The translations under genes were made by a program, and so were the position numbers. From G963702155 sp963702155 (GTDB taxonomy: Bacteria > Pseudomonadota > Alphaproteobacteria > Micavibrionales > Micavibrionaceae), in NCBI GenBank assembly GCA_963702155.1, contig OY969717.1:248001-312000 (forward strand): a DNA stretch of 64,000 nt, written 5' to 3'. Below, piece by piece: positions 26,251-35,013 of this stretch. Under the pieces are notes generated by a model. It worked only from the letters and a program-made list of their open reading frames with translations, was not told where the DNA came from and ran no database searches. Position 1 is the first letter of the stretch; every line of letters begins with the position of its first letter.

Positions 26251-27495
26251 CTACATAACCTCTATCTCTGCTTGAAGCGCACCAGCAACTTTAATGGCTT
26301 GCAATATTGTTATAATATCACGCGGTTGCATGCCAAGACTGTTAAGGCCCGTAACCAAATCCTGCAATGTTACACCGGTCTCTAGCGGGGCGAGGCGTAC
26401 ATCTGCGCCAGTATTAATGTCGATGTCAGAGCGTGGGACAACCGTTGTCTCACCCAATGGCGAAAAAGGGTTAGGCTGTGATACTTGCGGTGTTTCGGTC
26501 ACGCGCACGGTCAAATTACCTTGCGCAATAGCCACACTGCTAACCCTTACATCCGCGCCAATAACCACCACACCTGTACGCTCTGATATGACAACACGGG
26601 CGGGCTGATCCGGTTGAACCGGTAATTGCTCGATATCGGTAATAAGATCAACGATCGTGCCGTCATAATTGGCCGGACGGCGTAAAACTACACTGGCCGG
26701 ATTTTCCGCATAGGCAAGACTTGCCGATGTAAAACCATTAATTGCCTGAGAAATACGGCGCGCCGTTGTAAAATCTGGATTTTTAAGCGACAGCTTAACT
26801 TGGGTAAGATCAGCCAATTTAAAACCAATCTCGCGCTCAACAATGGCCCCGCTAGCAATACGTCCAGAGGTAGGAATATTTTGCGTTACGGTTCCGGCAT
26901 CACCCTCTACACTAAAGCCGGAAACACTAACTTCGCCCTGTGCAACAGCATAAACCTCACCATCCGCCGCCAGAAGAGGCGTTACAAGCAGTGTCCCGCC
27001 AAGCAAACTCGAAGAATCCCCCAATGCTGAAATAGAAACATCAATCCGCGCACCCTGATTGGTAAAGGGCGGTAGATCGGCCGTCACCATAACGGCGGCA
27101 ACATTACCGGTATTCAAATTATCACCGCGTACACTAACTCCAAGACGCTCTAACATCCCTATAAGGCTTTGCTGGGTGAAAGGGGAGTTATTAAGGCTGT
27201 CGCCCGTACCATTAAGGCCGACAACAAGTCCATATCCAACCAATTGGTTGTCGCGAACGCTCTCTATATTAACAATATCTTTGATGCGGGATGTTTTTGC
27301 CTGCGCTGCATTAAAAGCAACAGAGGCAATAAGAAACAAACAAATAGACAGAAACCACAGGACAAGAGGCGCGTTGCCAACTGCTACCCAATTCTTGGGG
27401 GATTTAAAAACACGCTCTTGACCTGTGCCTGTTTGATCTAGGATCAAAACTGGATTATTCTTTTGTAATTTGATATGTGTCTTGGCCTGTGCCAT
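26251..27495 (-). CDS. flgI: FlgI, flagellar P-ring protein
   Basis: 414 residues from the ATG at 27495, which has AAAGGA 8 nt upstream; an ATG 30 nt further up lacks a ribosome binding site. The body is classic FlgI: SRIKDIVNIESVRDNQLVGY, GLVVGLNGTGDSLNNSPFTQ, QSLIGMLERLGV, ending LGMQPRDIITILQAIKVAGA. Oddity: the hydrophobic signal sequence is at about residues 44-65, preceded by some 40 polar residues, so the N-terminus is unusually long. It may be a signal peptide with a long n-region, or the true start is internal. A sigma-54 promoter lies about 85 nt upstream. Confidence 0.95.
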   Translation of the reverse strand: MAQAKTHIKLQKNNPVLILDQTGTGQERVFKSPKNWVAVGNAPLVLWFLSICLFLIASVAFNAAQAKTSRIKDIVNIESVRDNQLVGYGLVVGLNGTGDSLNNSPFTQQSLIGMLERLGVSVRGDNLNTGNVAAVMVTADLPPFTNQGARIDVSISALGDSSSLLGGTLLVTPLLAADGEVYAVAQGEVSVSGFSVEGDAGTVTQNIPTSGRIASGAIVEREIGFKLADLTQVKLSLKNPDFTTARRISQAINGFTSASLAYAENPASVVLRRPANYDGTIVDLITDIEQLPVQPDQPARVVISERTGVVVIGADVRVSSVAIAQGNLTVRVTETPQVSQPNPFSPLGETTVVPRSDIDINTGADVRLAPLETGVTLQDLVTGLNSLGMQPRDIITILQAIKVAGALQAEIEVM

Positions 27496-27577
27496 GAAAC
27501 AAAATCCTTTAAAACTAAACATCATTTTTTAAAATTTGAGCCTTAAAGCCCACTTCATCTTTTCAAGAGTTAGTCTT

Positions 27578-27592
27578 GCGAATGCCGTGCCA
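27578..27592 (-). promoter_or_regulatory. Sigma-54 promoter upstream of flgI
   Basis: Minus strand TGGCACGGCATTCGC: GG-N10-GC spacing exact, -24 element TGGCACG perfect. It should start transcription about 70 nt before flgI and drive the flgI-flgJ-FlgN-like-fliK-flgD-flgE operon, presumably with FlbD. Confidence 0.85.
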
Positions 27593-27790
27593 GTTTTTAA
27601 AAAAACTTTCTAATATTAAAAGAAAATGCGCTTTTTATGCTTGTAAGTAACCGTACATAAGGGATTGGAGCAAAAATATACCGCGTGACTATAGCGATAT
27701 GTGTATAACAAAGGGGCAAAAATTTCCTTCTATCCGCTTTTAAACGCAGGCAAAAACAGGCATACTCAAAAGAAAAGAGTGATACTAAAT

Positions 27791-28228
27791 ATGAAAGTCA
27801 ACGGCCCGGGAGCGGCGCAAGGCCCCTCCAAATCAGATAAAAAGAAAAAGCCAGATCAATCCGGCGGCTCCTTCGGCGATATGGTGTCTTCTGGCGCGGC
27901 CAAGCCCCAAGGCGCGCCGGCAAGCAGGTCAATCGCACATGTGGATGCCTTACTTGCCGTACAATCGGTTGAAGACCCTACGGCCAGAGCATCCAAAAAA
28001 CGGATGCGTCAGAGGGCAGGCGATATTTTAAGCGAGTTGGATAAATTAAAAATGGCCATGCTTAACGGCAATATGACGATCGGACACATGATCGATATCG
28101 CCGATGTTGTGGCTTCCCACCGCGAAAAAATAAATGACCCCGCCCTTACAGGCCTTATGGATGAAATTGATTTAAGAGCGCAGGTAGAACTGGCCAAAAT
28201 TCAGGTTGCATTAGATGCCAGCGCATAA
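27791..28228 (+). CDS. fliX: FliX, class II flagellar assembly regulator
   Basis: 145 residues from the ATG at 27791. The N-terminus MKVNGPGA and the C-terminal half (AGDILSELDKLKMAMLNGNM, HREKINDPALTGLMDEIDLRAQVELAKI) are the FliX pattern. A Ser/Gly/Lys-rich linker lies between them. FliX is a membrane-associated partner of FlbD in Caulobacter that ties flagellar class III expression to completion of the basal body. It is divergent from flgI. Confidence 0.92.
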   Translation: MKVNGPGAAQGPSKSDKKKKPDQSGGSFGDMVSSGAAKPQGAPASRSIAHVDALLAVQSVEDPTARASKKRMRQRAGDILSELDKLKMAMLNGNMTIGHMIDIADVVASHREKINDPALTGLMDEIDLRAQVELAKIQVALDASA

Positions 28229-28352
28229 TATTTAACGCTTAACTTAGGATAAGCTTTTATAGCAAGGCGTATATTTTGCTTGTTTATTCGGTCGCTTGCC
28301 CTTATATTCTGGTGTCTTTTTAAAAAGTCTTTTTAAACGAAAGGATTAAAAT

Positions 28353-28787
28353 ATGTCTTCAAACAATAGTGCAATCGTCCCGCCGGATTATGATCCGGAG
28401 CAGGATAAGGGCGAATTTATGAACGATGTGATGAAGGAATATTTTCGTCGTCAGCTTATTGAGTGGCGCGAAGAGTTATTACGCGAATCTCAAGGTACAA
28501 TTCAAAAAACATTGCAAGGCACAGAGCTTCAAAAGCCAGATTTAGCCGACCGCGCTTCTGCGGAAACCGACCATGCGCTAGAGCTTCGCACACGCGACCG
28601 TGAGCGTAAATTAATTAATAAAATCAATAAGGCCATGGCCCGTATAGATGAAGATGAATACGGATATTGTGAAGAAACCGGAGAGCCGATTTCTATTGCG
28701 CGCTTGAAGGCAAGGCCAATAGCTGTATTAAGCTTAGAAGCTCAAGAACGTCACGAGCGTATGGAAAAGACCCATCGCGACGACTAA
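28353..28787 (+). CDS. dksA: DksA, RNA polymerase-binding transcription factor
   Basis: 144 residues. Coiled coil (DRASAETDHALELRTRDRER) followed by the DksA/TraR zinc-finger region DEYGYCEETGEPISIARLKA and RPIAVLSLEAQERHERME. Only one of the four classic cysteines remains, as in known alphaproteobacterial DksA. It modulates rRNA and other promoters together with ppGpp. It has its own terminator; dksA near flagellar genes is common in this class. Confidence 0.95.
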   Translation: MSSNNSAIVPPDYDPEQDKGEFMNDVMKEYFRRQLIEWREELLRESQGTIQKTLQGTELQKPDLADRASAETDHALELRTRDRERKLINKINKAMARIDEDEYGYCEETGEPISIARLKARPIAVLSLEAQERHERMEKTHRDD

Positions 28788-28824
28788 AATATTTAAAAGA
28801 TTCTAAATAGTTTTTTTGACATCC

Positions 28825-28860
28825 AAAGCCGCCTTTTTTTTAAAAAGGCGGCTTTTATTT
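28825..28860 (+). terminator. Terminator after dksA
   Basis: AAGCCGCCTTTTT (from 28826) and AAAAAGGCGGCTT (to 28854), followed by TTATTTTAT. Perfect stem, 38 nt after the dksA stop. Confidence 0.93.
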
Positions 28861-28935
28861 TATGAAAACCCTTGACAGTAAGAGCCTTAGCTGTGATTTT
28901 AAAAGACATTTAATATTAAATAAAATAAGGAAATT

Positions 28936-29319
28936 ATGCGTTTTAAATCCCTAAAATCACGGTTTACGAAAAGAGAATCCATCAGCAAACCTTTTGAGAT
29001 ACCAGAATCCCTTGAAGTTCTGCTTTTAAAACGAGAATATATTTTGGAAAAAGCAAAATACGGATCAAAGGCGGAAGAAAAACAAGCATGCGATGAGGCT
29101 CGCAAAATGTTTGATGAGAGCAATTATAACCGCGCAAATTATAAAATGCTTGGGTTAAGTTTCTCGGAATTAAAGTACACAACCCTGCAACGGAATATTG
29201 CGCTAACGCTTATAAAAGAAATTGAAAATTGTATTTGCGAAAAAGATTTTAGCGCCCGTATTCAAAAACCGAACCAAGAACAAAAAAAGACCTATGATTT
29301 AAACATAGGCCTTTCTTGA
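28936..29319 (+). CDS. Small charged protein, unknown
   Basis: 127 residues, Lys/Glu/Arg-rich, largely helical by eye, no signal peptide or membrane span. A TTGACA (28872-28877) lies 58 nt before the start but no good -10 follows it. The ribosome binding site AAGGAA precedes the ATG by 6 nt. A short hairpin (CCTATG 29291-29296, CATAGG 29304-29309) overlaps the stop codon. I recognise no family. It is AT-rich and isolated between dksA and the flgF-flgH operon, so it may be a lineage-specific gene. Confidence 0.6.
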   Translation: MRFKSLKSRFTKRESISKPFEIPESLEVLLLKREYILEKAKYGSKAEEKQACDEARKMFDESNYNRANYKMLGLSFSELKYTTLQRNIALTLIKEIENCICEKDFSARIQKPNQEQKKTYDLNIGLS

Positions 29320-29350
29320 AATAAAAAAATCTATTCGCTATTTATGAAGT

Positions 29351-30097
29351 TTAAAACGGAAACACAATATCATAAAGTTGCTGTCCGTAACGTGGTTGCT
29401 GTACATCGGTTAAATGACCTTCACCGCCATATATAATGCGGGCTTCTGCAATCTGCTCATAAGATATTGTATTTGTGTTGGAAATATCTTCTGGCCGGAT
29501 TACACCATCAATTTTTAATATACGTTTCTCGAAGTTTACGCGAACTTCTTGTGATCCGCTAATAACAAGATTACCATTCGGTAAAATTTGGGTAACAAGT
29601 GCGGCCATTTTAACTGTAATTTCCTCTTCTCGCTCAATGCTACCCGATCCGCCGCTATTAGAGGTAGAGCCAAACTGCGTTAAATCGGTGTTATCAATCG
29701 CTTCGGGCAGGATACTATCAAGCGCTTGCTCATACCCCAGCAGAGCAGGGAGGTCGGCATCTTCGCTACTTGTGCGGCTTCGCTCAGATTCATTTTCAAG
29801 TTCCGCTTCATCATTAATATCAATTAAAACGGTAACAATATCACCAACATTATCCGCACGCTGGTCTTCAAAAAATGTCTGGCGGTTGGATGCCCATAAA
29901 GAGTTTTGCTCCCTGTAAATCTCTTCTGGCGCAGGCATAGGAAGGCTAACAGGTTGATATGCGGGCTGAGTTATAGGGTTTGCAATCTGTGTCATTTCTG
30001 GTGCCTGCCCGATTTTTGAGATTTTATCGGCTGTTGCACACGCACTCAAAATTGTTGTGCTACTCAAAATTAAAATTAAAGTATTGAGGTGTTTCAT
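29351..30097 (-). CDS. flgH: FlgH, flagellar L-ring lipoprotein
   Basis: 248 residues from the ATG at 30097, which has AAGGA upstream. Lipoprotein signal ends in LSAC with the lipidated Cys at 20. The FlgH core is clear: SLWASNRQTFFEDQRADNVG, DIVTVLIDINDEAELENESE, NGNLVISGSQEVRVN, RPEDISNTNTISYEQIAEAR, IIYGGEGHLTDVQQPRYGQQ. It assembles the outer-membrane ring. Last gene of flgF-flgG-flgA-flgH. Confidence 0.96.
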   Translation of the reverse strand: MKHLNTLILILSSTTILSACATADKISKIGQAPEMTQIANPITQPAYQPVSLPMPAPEEIYREQNSLWASNRQTFFEDQRADNVGDIVTVLIDINDEAELENESERSRTSSEDADLPALLGYEQALDSILPEAIDNTDLTQFGSTSNSGGSGSIEREEEITVKMAALVTQILPNGNLVISGSQEVRVNFEKRILKIDGVIRPEDISNTNTISYEQIAEARIIYGGEGHLTDVQQPRYGQQLYDIVFPF

Positions 30098-30144
30098 AAC
30101 ATTATCCTTTTCATACACAGTATTTATTTAAGAAAAACAAAAGA

Positions 30145-31113
30145 CTAAAAGCTTGTTACTATAATCTCGCGCGGGTTTGAAATCGTCCCTTGAATGCTCT
30201 GGTTACTGCCCGTATTTATAACGCGGATCATATCGCCCTTTGCGCCGTTTTCCATCGCCTTGCCTTGCGCGGTCAATTGTAAAGGTCCGCGTTTAAAAAT
30301 CATGGTTACAATCTCGCCGCGCTCAACAACTTGCGGCGCTTGAATATCATTAACTTTAATAGGTTGCCCTGCGCTAATCATCCGCCGGGGTGTGGAACCT
30401 AAAAGCGCGTTGGCATCAATAATAACCTGACTGCTCAAGCTTTTCGTCGGAATTTCAACAGTTTCAATATTATTGGCGGTTATAATCGTCCCGTTACGCA
30501 CGGTATGCGATAAAATCGGAACATGTGTTGTCGGCTCTATTTTACCTCGTACGCGCAGCCGCTGAACCGGGTTTTCGGCGGAAGGGGCAACAAGCGTGCC
30601 ATCAAAACGCCCCAACGCCATATCAACATCAATCGTATCCATTACGGCTGTTTTAGGCATATCTGGCGGCAAAATAATCTGCGTTTTCTGATCGGTTGTA
30701 ATCATAAAAGACCCGGGGAACCCATCCTTGATAACGGCATTACGGATAACATGCGTAATATCATCATGACTAACCAGAGTAGCTGCGCGGCTTAAAACAA
30801 TATGTTCCGCGCCGCTGCTTGGTCGCCATGATAAATCGAGCGCCATTGCAACACGCAATAACGTACGCGCGCTAAGGGTCATATCTTTACCCGGTTGCGG
30901 GGCTGGGCCTAACACCTTGTCTTTATGTTCCGGAAGACTGTGAAATATATCACTCAGCATGATCACATCTTTTTCAATAAGACCATTTCCTTTTAAACCA
31001 ACCGCACCGGCATTTTGCGAGTATGATACCGCAAGAATAAAGGAAAGCGCGCCAATCAAAACCAGCAAAACCTGTTTAAATGTTTTTTCATCTGATCGTT
31101 TCAAATGTATCAT
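30145..31113 (-). CDS. flgA: FlgA, P-ring assembly chaperone
   Basis: 322 residues. Hydrophobic signal or anchor at about 14-33. The C-terminal SAF/FlgA domain (VPILSHTVRNGTIITANNIE, RRMISAGQPIKVNDIQAPQV, GPLQLTAQGKAMENGAKGDM) is intact. The periplasmic chaperone helps FlgI build the P ring. The N-terminal half is the less conserved domain seen in long alphaproteobacterial FlgA. Confidence 0.92.
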   Translation of the reverse strand: MIHLKRSDEKTFKQVLLVLIGALSFILAVSYSQNAGAVGLKGNGLIEKDVIMLSDIFHSLPEHKDKVLGPAPQPGKDMTLSARTLLRVAMALDLSWRPSSGAEHIVLSRAATLVSHDDITHVIRNAVIKDGFPGSFMITTDQKTQIILPPDMPKTAVMDTIDVDMALGRFDGTLVAPSAENPVQRLRVRGKIEPTTHVPILSHTVRNGTIITANNIETVEIPTKSLSSQVIIDANALLGSTPRRMISAGQPIKVNDIQAPQVVERGEIVTMIFKRGPLQLTAQGKAMENGAKGDMIRVINTGSNQSIQGTISNPREIIVTSF

Positions 31114-31161
31114 AAGCGTTTTCCTTTTACTCTTTTAAAGCATCTTTTAGGTGTTTAGCTA

Positions 31162-31947
31162 TTAACGAAGCTGCGTAACCGTTTGTAACATTTCATCACT
31201 GGTTGAAATCACATTGGAATTCATTTCATACGCACGCTGCGCCGTAATCAATTCGGTAATCTCTTCCACCACATTGACATTAGATTGCTCTAACGCACCC
31301 TGGCGTACGGCTCCAAATTCTTCCTGATTAGGATTGCCGGTAGTAGCAGCGCCGGATGAATCTGTCTCTAAAAACAAATTTTCTCCAATGGCTTCTAAAC
31401 CCGCCGGATTTACAAAATTAGCCAATTGTAATTGGCCAACATTTTGTAAAGCGACCTGATTAGGCAGGCCGACTATAACTTCACCTTCGCCATTAATATC
31501 AATACTGATCGCATCTTGTGGAATGGTAATACCGGGATCAACCAGATACCCTTGAATAGTAACAAGATCGCCATTATCATTAAGACCAAAAGTACCATCA
31601 CGGGTATAGCCCGTCCCCCCGCTAGGCAATTCAATTTGAAAATACCCCTCACCGGTTATTGCCAAATCAAGGCGGTTTTCGGTAATACGGATCGCCCCTT
31701 GTGCGTGGTCACGGTATACAGAGCCGGTTTTAACCCCAAGCCCCATTTGTAAACCGGTCGGAACAACCGTACCCGCATCCGAACTGGTAGAGCCGGGGCG
31801 GTCAATATTTTGATAAATCAAATCCTGAAACGCAGCGCGTTGTCGTTTAAATCCAGTTGTCGTCATGTTGGCAATGTTGTTGGATATAACATCCACATTC
31901 ATTTGCTGTGCCAGCATGCCGGTGGCGCCGATATCTAATGATCTCAT
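31162..31947 (-). CDS. flgG: FlgG, distal rod protein
   Basis: 261 residues, the standard length. The N-terminus MRSLDIGATGMLAQQMNVDV with ISNNIANMTTTGFKRQRAAF and the C-terminal LEQSNVNVVEEITELITAQR, YEMNSNVISTSDEMLQ are unmistakable FlgG. Middle gene of the flgF operon, 43 nt after flgF. Confidence 0.97.
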   Translation of the reverse strand: MRSLDIGATGMLAQQMNVDVISNNIANMTTTGFKRQRAAFQDLIYQNIDRPGSTSSDAGTVVPTGLQMGLGVKTGSVYRDHAQGAIRITENRLDLAITGEGYFQIELPSGGTGYTRDGTFGLNDNGDLVTIQGYLVDPGITIPQDAISIDINGEGEVIVGLPNQVALQNVGQLQLANFVNPAGLEAIGENLFLETDSSGAATTGNPNQEEFGAVRQGALEQSNVNVVEEITELITAQRAYEMNSNVISTSDEMLQTVTQLR

Positions 31948-31990
31948 GGTTTGGATACTCCTCTATTATAAATCATATTTGCCGTGTCTT

Positions 31991-32716
31991 TTAGCTGTTT
32001 TCTGTCAATTTTTGAATTGCATTACGCAAACGCTCATTTTCGCTTTGCATCATGTTTTGTAAATTTTGAAAAGAGCGCAAAGTCTCAATCATGCGCGTCA
32101 TCTCGACGACGGGCTTTACGTTTGAGCTTTCAACTTGCCCCTGCATGGTGCGCGTATTATCGGGATTACCGGGGGCGGCGGTTGTGCGATACATATTCTC
32201 GCCATAAGGGTCGAGGGTCTGTAGGTTCTCAAATTCGGACACCATAATCTGACCCAATTGCCCGTCTTGATTGGAGACAAAACCGGTTTGGTCGATATTA
32301 ACCTCTATAGAGCCATCAGGAATAACAATATTGCCGCCACCCGCGCCTGCAACCGGAAAACCTGCTTGCGTCACCAATGTTCCATCGGCGGCCTTGGAAA
32401 AGTTACCGGCGCGCGTATACATAATTTCACCGGCTGGCCCCTGAACACCGAAAAAACCGGGCCCATCAAGAGCAACATCCAGCGAGCGCCCTGTATTTTC
32501 AACACTACCTGGCGCGGTCAACTGATACTGCCCTTCATCATAAACAAAGGATAGCGGGTCTTCATTGCCGCGAGGATCAGAAATAAACTCATGGAACATC
32601 AGATTTTGCCCGCGGAAGCCCGGCGTGCTCATATTCGCCACATTATTAGCTATAATATTCATATTACGCTGTAATGTAACTTGCCGCGATAGGCCGAGGT
32701 AAATACTATTTTCCAT
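31991..32716 (-). CDS. flgF: FlgF, proximal rod protein
   Basis: 241 residues. N-terminal ENSIYLGLSRQVTLQRNMNI and IANNVANMSTPGFRGQNLMF; C-terminal QVESSNVKPVVEMTRMIETL with RSFQNLQNMMQSENERLR. First gene after the sigma-54 promoter at 32771-32785. Confidence 0.96.
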   Translation of the reverse strand: MENSIYLGLSRQVTLQRNMNIIANNVANMSTPGFRGQNLMFHEFISDPRGNEDPLSFVYDEGQYQLTAPGSVENTGRSLDVALDGPGFFGVQGPAGEIMYTRAGNFSKAADGTLVTQAGFPVAGAGGGNIVIPDGSIEVNIDQTGFVSNQDGQLGQIMVSEFENLQTLDPYGENMYRTTAAPGNPDNTRTMQGQVESSNVKPVVEMTRMIETLRSFQNLQNMMQSENERLRNAIQKLTENS

Positions 32717-32770
32717 GACGGTGCATCATCCTTAAAATAAAATACGCAAAAATAATCATTGGTAACATTT

Positions 32771-32785
32771 GCATACGCTGTGCCA
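32771..32785 (-). promoter_or_regulatory. Sigma-54 promoter upstream of flgF
   Basis: Minus strand TGGCACAGCGTATGC: exact GG-N10-GC, -24 TGGCAC. It places the transcript start about 45 nt before flgF. It should drive flgF-flgG-flgA-flgH. The remainder of the 349-bp gap (32717-33065) to fliL holds nothing else I can support. Confidence 0.85.
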
Positions 32786-33065
32786 AACCTCATAAGTATT
32801 TGATTTCAATGTCTTGCATATAGTTTTTTAAAGTGGAATAATCTTATTCACAAGGGCGTACGCGCAATATTGCCGGGGAAATAAGGAAATTTTTGCCTGT
32901 AGAACAGCATGCTGATAAACAAAACAGGAATGAATAACATGCATATATAGGCGCAGAAGGGTTAGACCTGCTGCGCTTTTTGATTTATACTTATAGAGTG
33001 TAATAATTCTATGTGCCTATTCCGGCATAATTCATATTCAATTTTTTGATAAAGATAAAAAAGCC

Positions 33066-33722
33066 ATGTCCGATGAAGATCAAACACCAGAAGCCGAAAA
33101 TGAAGATGCCGCTACAACCGAAGACGGCGGCGAAGGCGAGGGTCAAGAAGAAGGCAAAGGCGGCAAGAAAAAGCTTTTGATCATCTTGCTTAGTGTTTTG
33201 CTTCTTATTGGCGGGGGCGGGGCGGCCGCATATTTTACAGGTATGCTGGACAGCTTTATCGGCGGCGGTGACGAGGCAGGCGAAGGTGAAGACGGCGAGC
33301 ATGGCGATGATCACGGTGAAGGCAAAGATGGCGACCACGGCGATAAGAAAGGCAAAAAGAAGTCCAAGAAAAAAGGCGATGACCACGGCGATGATGAAGG
33401 TGGTTACGGCGGCGATGGCACGGCCTTTCTTGAAATGCCGACCATGATTGTAAATCTCAATACAGAAGACGGTACGCCGCGTTACTTACGTTTAACAGTA
33501 CAGCTTGAGCTGGATAATGAAAGTGATAAGGCCGACGTCGAAGCGGTCATACCGCGCGTAATTGACCAGTTCCAGACATATTTACGTGAGTTGCGTGTTA
33601 AGGATTTACGCGGCTCTGCCGGTATATACCGCCTTCAAATGGAGCTTTTGTGGCGTGTAAATCAAGCCGCCGATCCCGTAGAAGTAAAAGATGTATTATT
33701 CCAGGAAATTCTGATTCAATAG
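33066..33722 (+). CDS. fliL: FliL, flagellar motor-associated membrane protein
   Basis: 218 residues. A cytoplasmic acidic N-terminus (1-35) is followed by one membrane span (about 39-58, KLLIILLSVLLLIGGGGAAAYF). A periplasmic linker (65-115) is extremely rich in His, Asp, Lys and Gly (blocks such as HGDDHGEGKDGDHGDKK). The FliL domain follows: FLEMPTMIVNLNTEDGTPRY, LRLTVQLELDNESDKADVEA, RVIDQFQTYLRELRVKDLRG, YRLQMELLWRVNQA. It associates with the stator. The His-rich linker is longer than usual. Confidence 0.94.
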   Translation: MSDEDQTPEAENEDAATTEDGGEGEGQEEGKGGKKKLLIILLSVLLLIGGGGAAAYFTGMLDSFIGGGDEAGEGEDGEHGDDHGEGKDGDHGDKKGKKKSKKKGDDHGDDEGGYGGDGTAFLEMPTMIVNLNTEDGTPRYLRLTVQLELDNESDKADVEAVIPRVIDQFQTYLRELRVKDLRGSAGIYRLQMELLWRVNQAADPVEVKDVLFQEILIQ

Positions 33723-33782
33723 ATGGGGTAAAAGGTTAAGAATATAAAGTTTCGCTAAGACTATATGCTTTAAAATAAACAA

Positions 33783-33798
33783 AGGCACGGTTTTTGCA
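33783..33798 (+). promoter_or_regulatory. Sigma-54 promoter upstream of fliM
   Basis: AGGCACGGTTTTTGCA: GG-N10-GC exact, -24 GGCACG and -12 TTGCA both matching consensus. It lies in the 151-bp gap between fliL and fliM, so transcription of fliM and the downstream motor genes would start about 65 nt before the fliM ATG. Confidence 0.85.
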
Positions 33799-33873
33799 AA
33801 TAGTAAATAATATGGCAAGGTCGTGTTTCAATAAAACAAACATGATTAAAAAGATAGTAAACAAGATACTCTT

Positions 33874-35013
33874 ATGAGCGATACGGATACTGAAGAAAAC
33901 CAAGATACCTCGGAGATGAGCGACGAAGAACGCGCCATGATGGAGGAATGGGAGAATATGGCCGAGGAGGAGCCGGAGGAGGACGCCGAGGGTGAGGGTG
34001 ATGCCATGCCCGATTTTGACGATGCCGTAGACGCTGATGGCGGTACACGTATCCTTAATCAAGATGAAATTGACTCCCTTCTTGGCTTTGACGATGATTT
34101 TGGCGCGGGCGAAGAAACATCCGGTGTGATGGCGCTTATCAATTCGGCCATGGTCAATTATGAACGCCTGCCGATGCTGGATATTGTGTTTGACCGTCTT
34201 GTCCGGCTCATGTCCACATCACTTCGAAACTTGACGTCGGATAATGTTGAAGTATCGCTCGATCAAGTCTCAACGGTTCGTTTTGGCGATTATATGAATT
34301 CAATCCCGCTGCCTGCTATGCTTTCTGTATTCAAGGCCGAAGAATGGGATAACAATGGCTTGCTTGTCACAGACAGCGCGCTCATTTATTCGATTGTGGA
34401 TGTTTTGCTCGGCGGTAGAAAGGGAACACCCGCAATCCGCGTAGAGGGGCGACCTTATACGACGATTGAAACCAAACTGGTTGAAAAAATGGTGGAAGTA
34501 ACGCTTAGTGATCTATCATCTGCGTTCGACCCTTTATCACCGGTCAGTTTTTCCCCCGACCGTATGGAAACAAACCCGCGTTTTGCCACAATTACCCAAA
34601 GCGGTAATGCATGTGTATTGGCACGTTTACGTGTAGATATGGGCGATCGCGGCGGGCGTGTTGAAATTCTAATCCCCTATGCAACATTAGAGCCAATCCG
34701 CGAACTTCTTTTGCAAATGTTCATGGGTGAAAAATTTGGCCGCGATTCAATCTGGGAAAATCACCTCACGCAAGAGCTTTATAAAACAGATATCCAGCTG
34801 CAAGCTGTACTTGGTGAATTAACAACCTCACTTGGGGATATGTTAGACTGGAAAGTGGGATCACGTATTGTATTCCCGACACGCATTAACGAAGATCTGG
34901 AAATGCGGTGCGGTCATTTTCCAATGTTCAGAGGCCCCGTCGGTCAAAAACAAGGACATATTGCGGTTAGGATAGAAGATTATATACCGCCTGAAAAGGA
35001 TGATGACGAATGA
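33874..35013 (+). CDS. fliM: FliM, flagellar motor switch protein
   Basis: 379 residues. A roughly 52-residue acidic extension precedes the CheY-binding motif (RILNQDEIDSLLGFDD, residues 53-69), which in most FliM proteins is at the extreme N-terminus. The middle domain contains LDIVFDRLVRLMSTSLRNLT, and DNVEVSLDQVSTVRFGDYMN. The C-terminal SpoA domain includes TTSLGDMLDWKVGSRIVFPT and GHFPMFRGPVGQKQGHIAVR. It overlaps the next gene by 4 nt (ATGA). Confidence 0.97.
   Translation: MSDTDTEENQDTSEMSDEERAMMEEWENMAEEEPEEDAEGEGDAMPDFDDAVDADGGTRILNQDEIDSLLGFDDDFGAGEETSGVMALINSAMVNYERLPMLDIVFDRLVRLMSTSLRNLTSDNVEVSLDQVSTVRFGDYMNSIPLPAMLSVFKAEEWDNNGLLVTDSALIYSIVDVLLGGRKGTPAIRVEGRPYTTIETKLVEKMVEVTLSDLSSAFDPLSPVSFSPDRMETNPRFATITQSGNACVLARLRVDMGDRGGRVEILIPYATLEPIRELLLQMFMGEKFGRDSIWENHLTQELYKTDIQLQAVLGELTTSLGDMLDWKVGSRIVFPTRINEDLEMRCGHFPMFRGPVGQKQGHIAVRIEDYIPPEKDDDE

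Noticed and set aside
33009..33386. Minus-strand 125-codon hydrophobic frame
   Set aside because: Shadow of the repetitive Asp/Lys/His-rich region of fliL.
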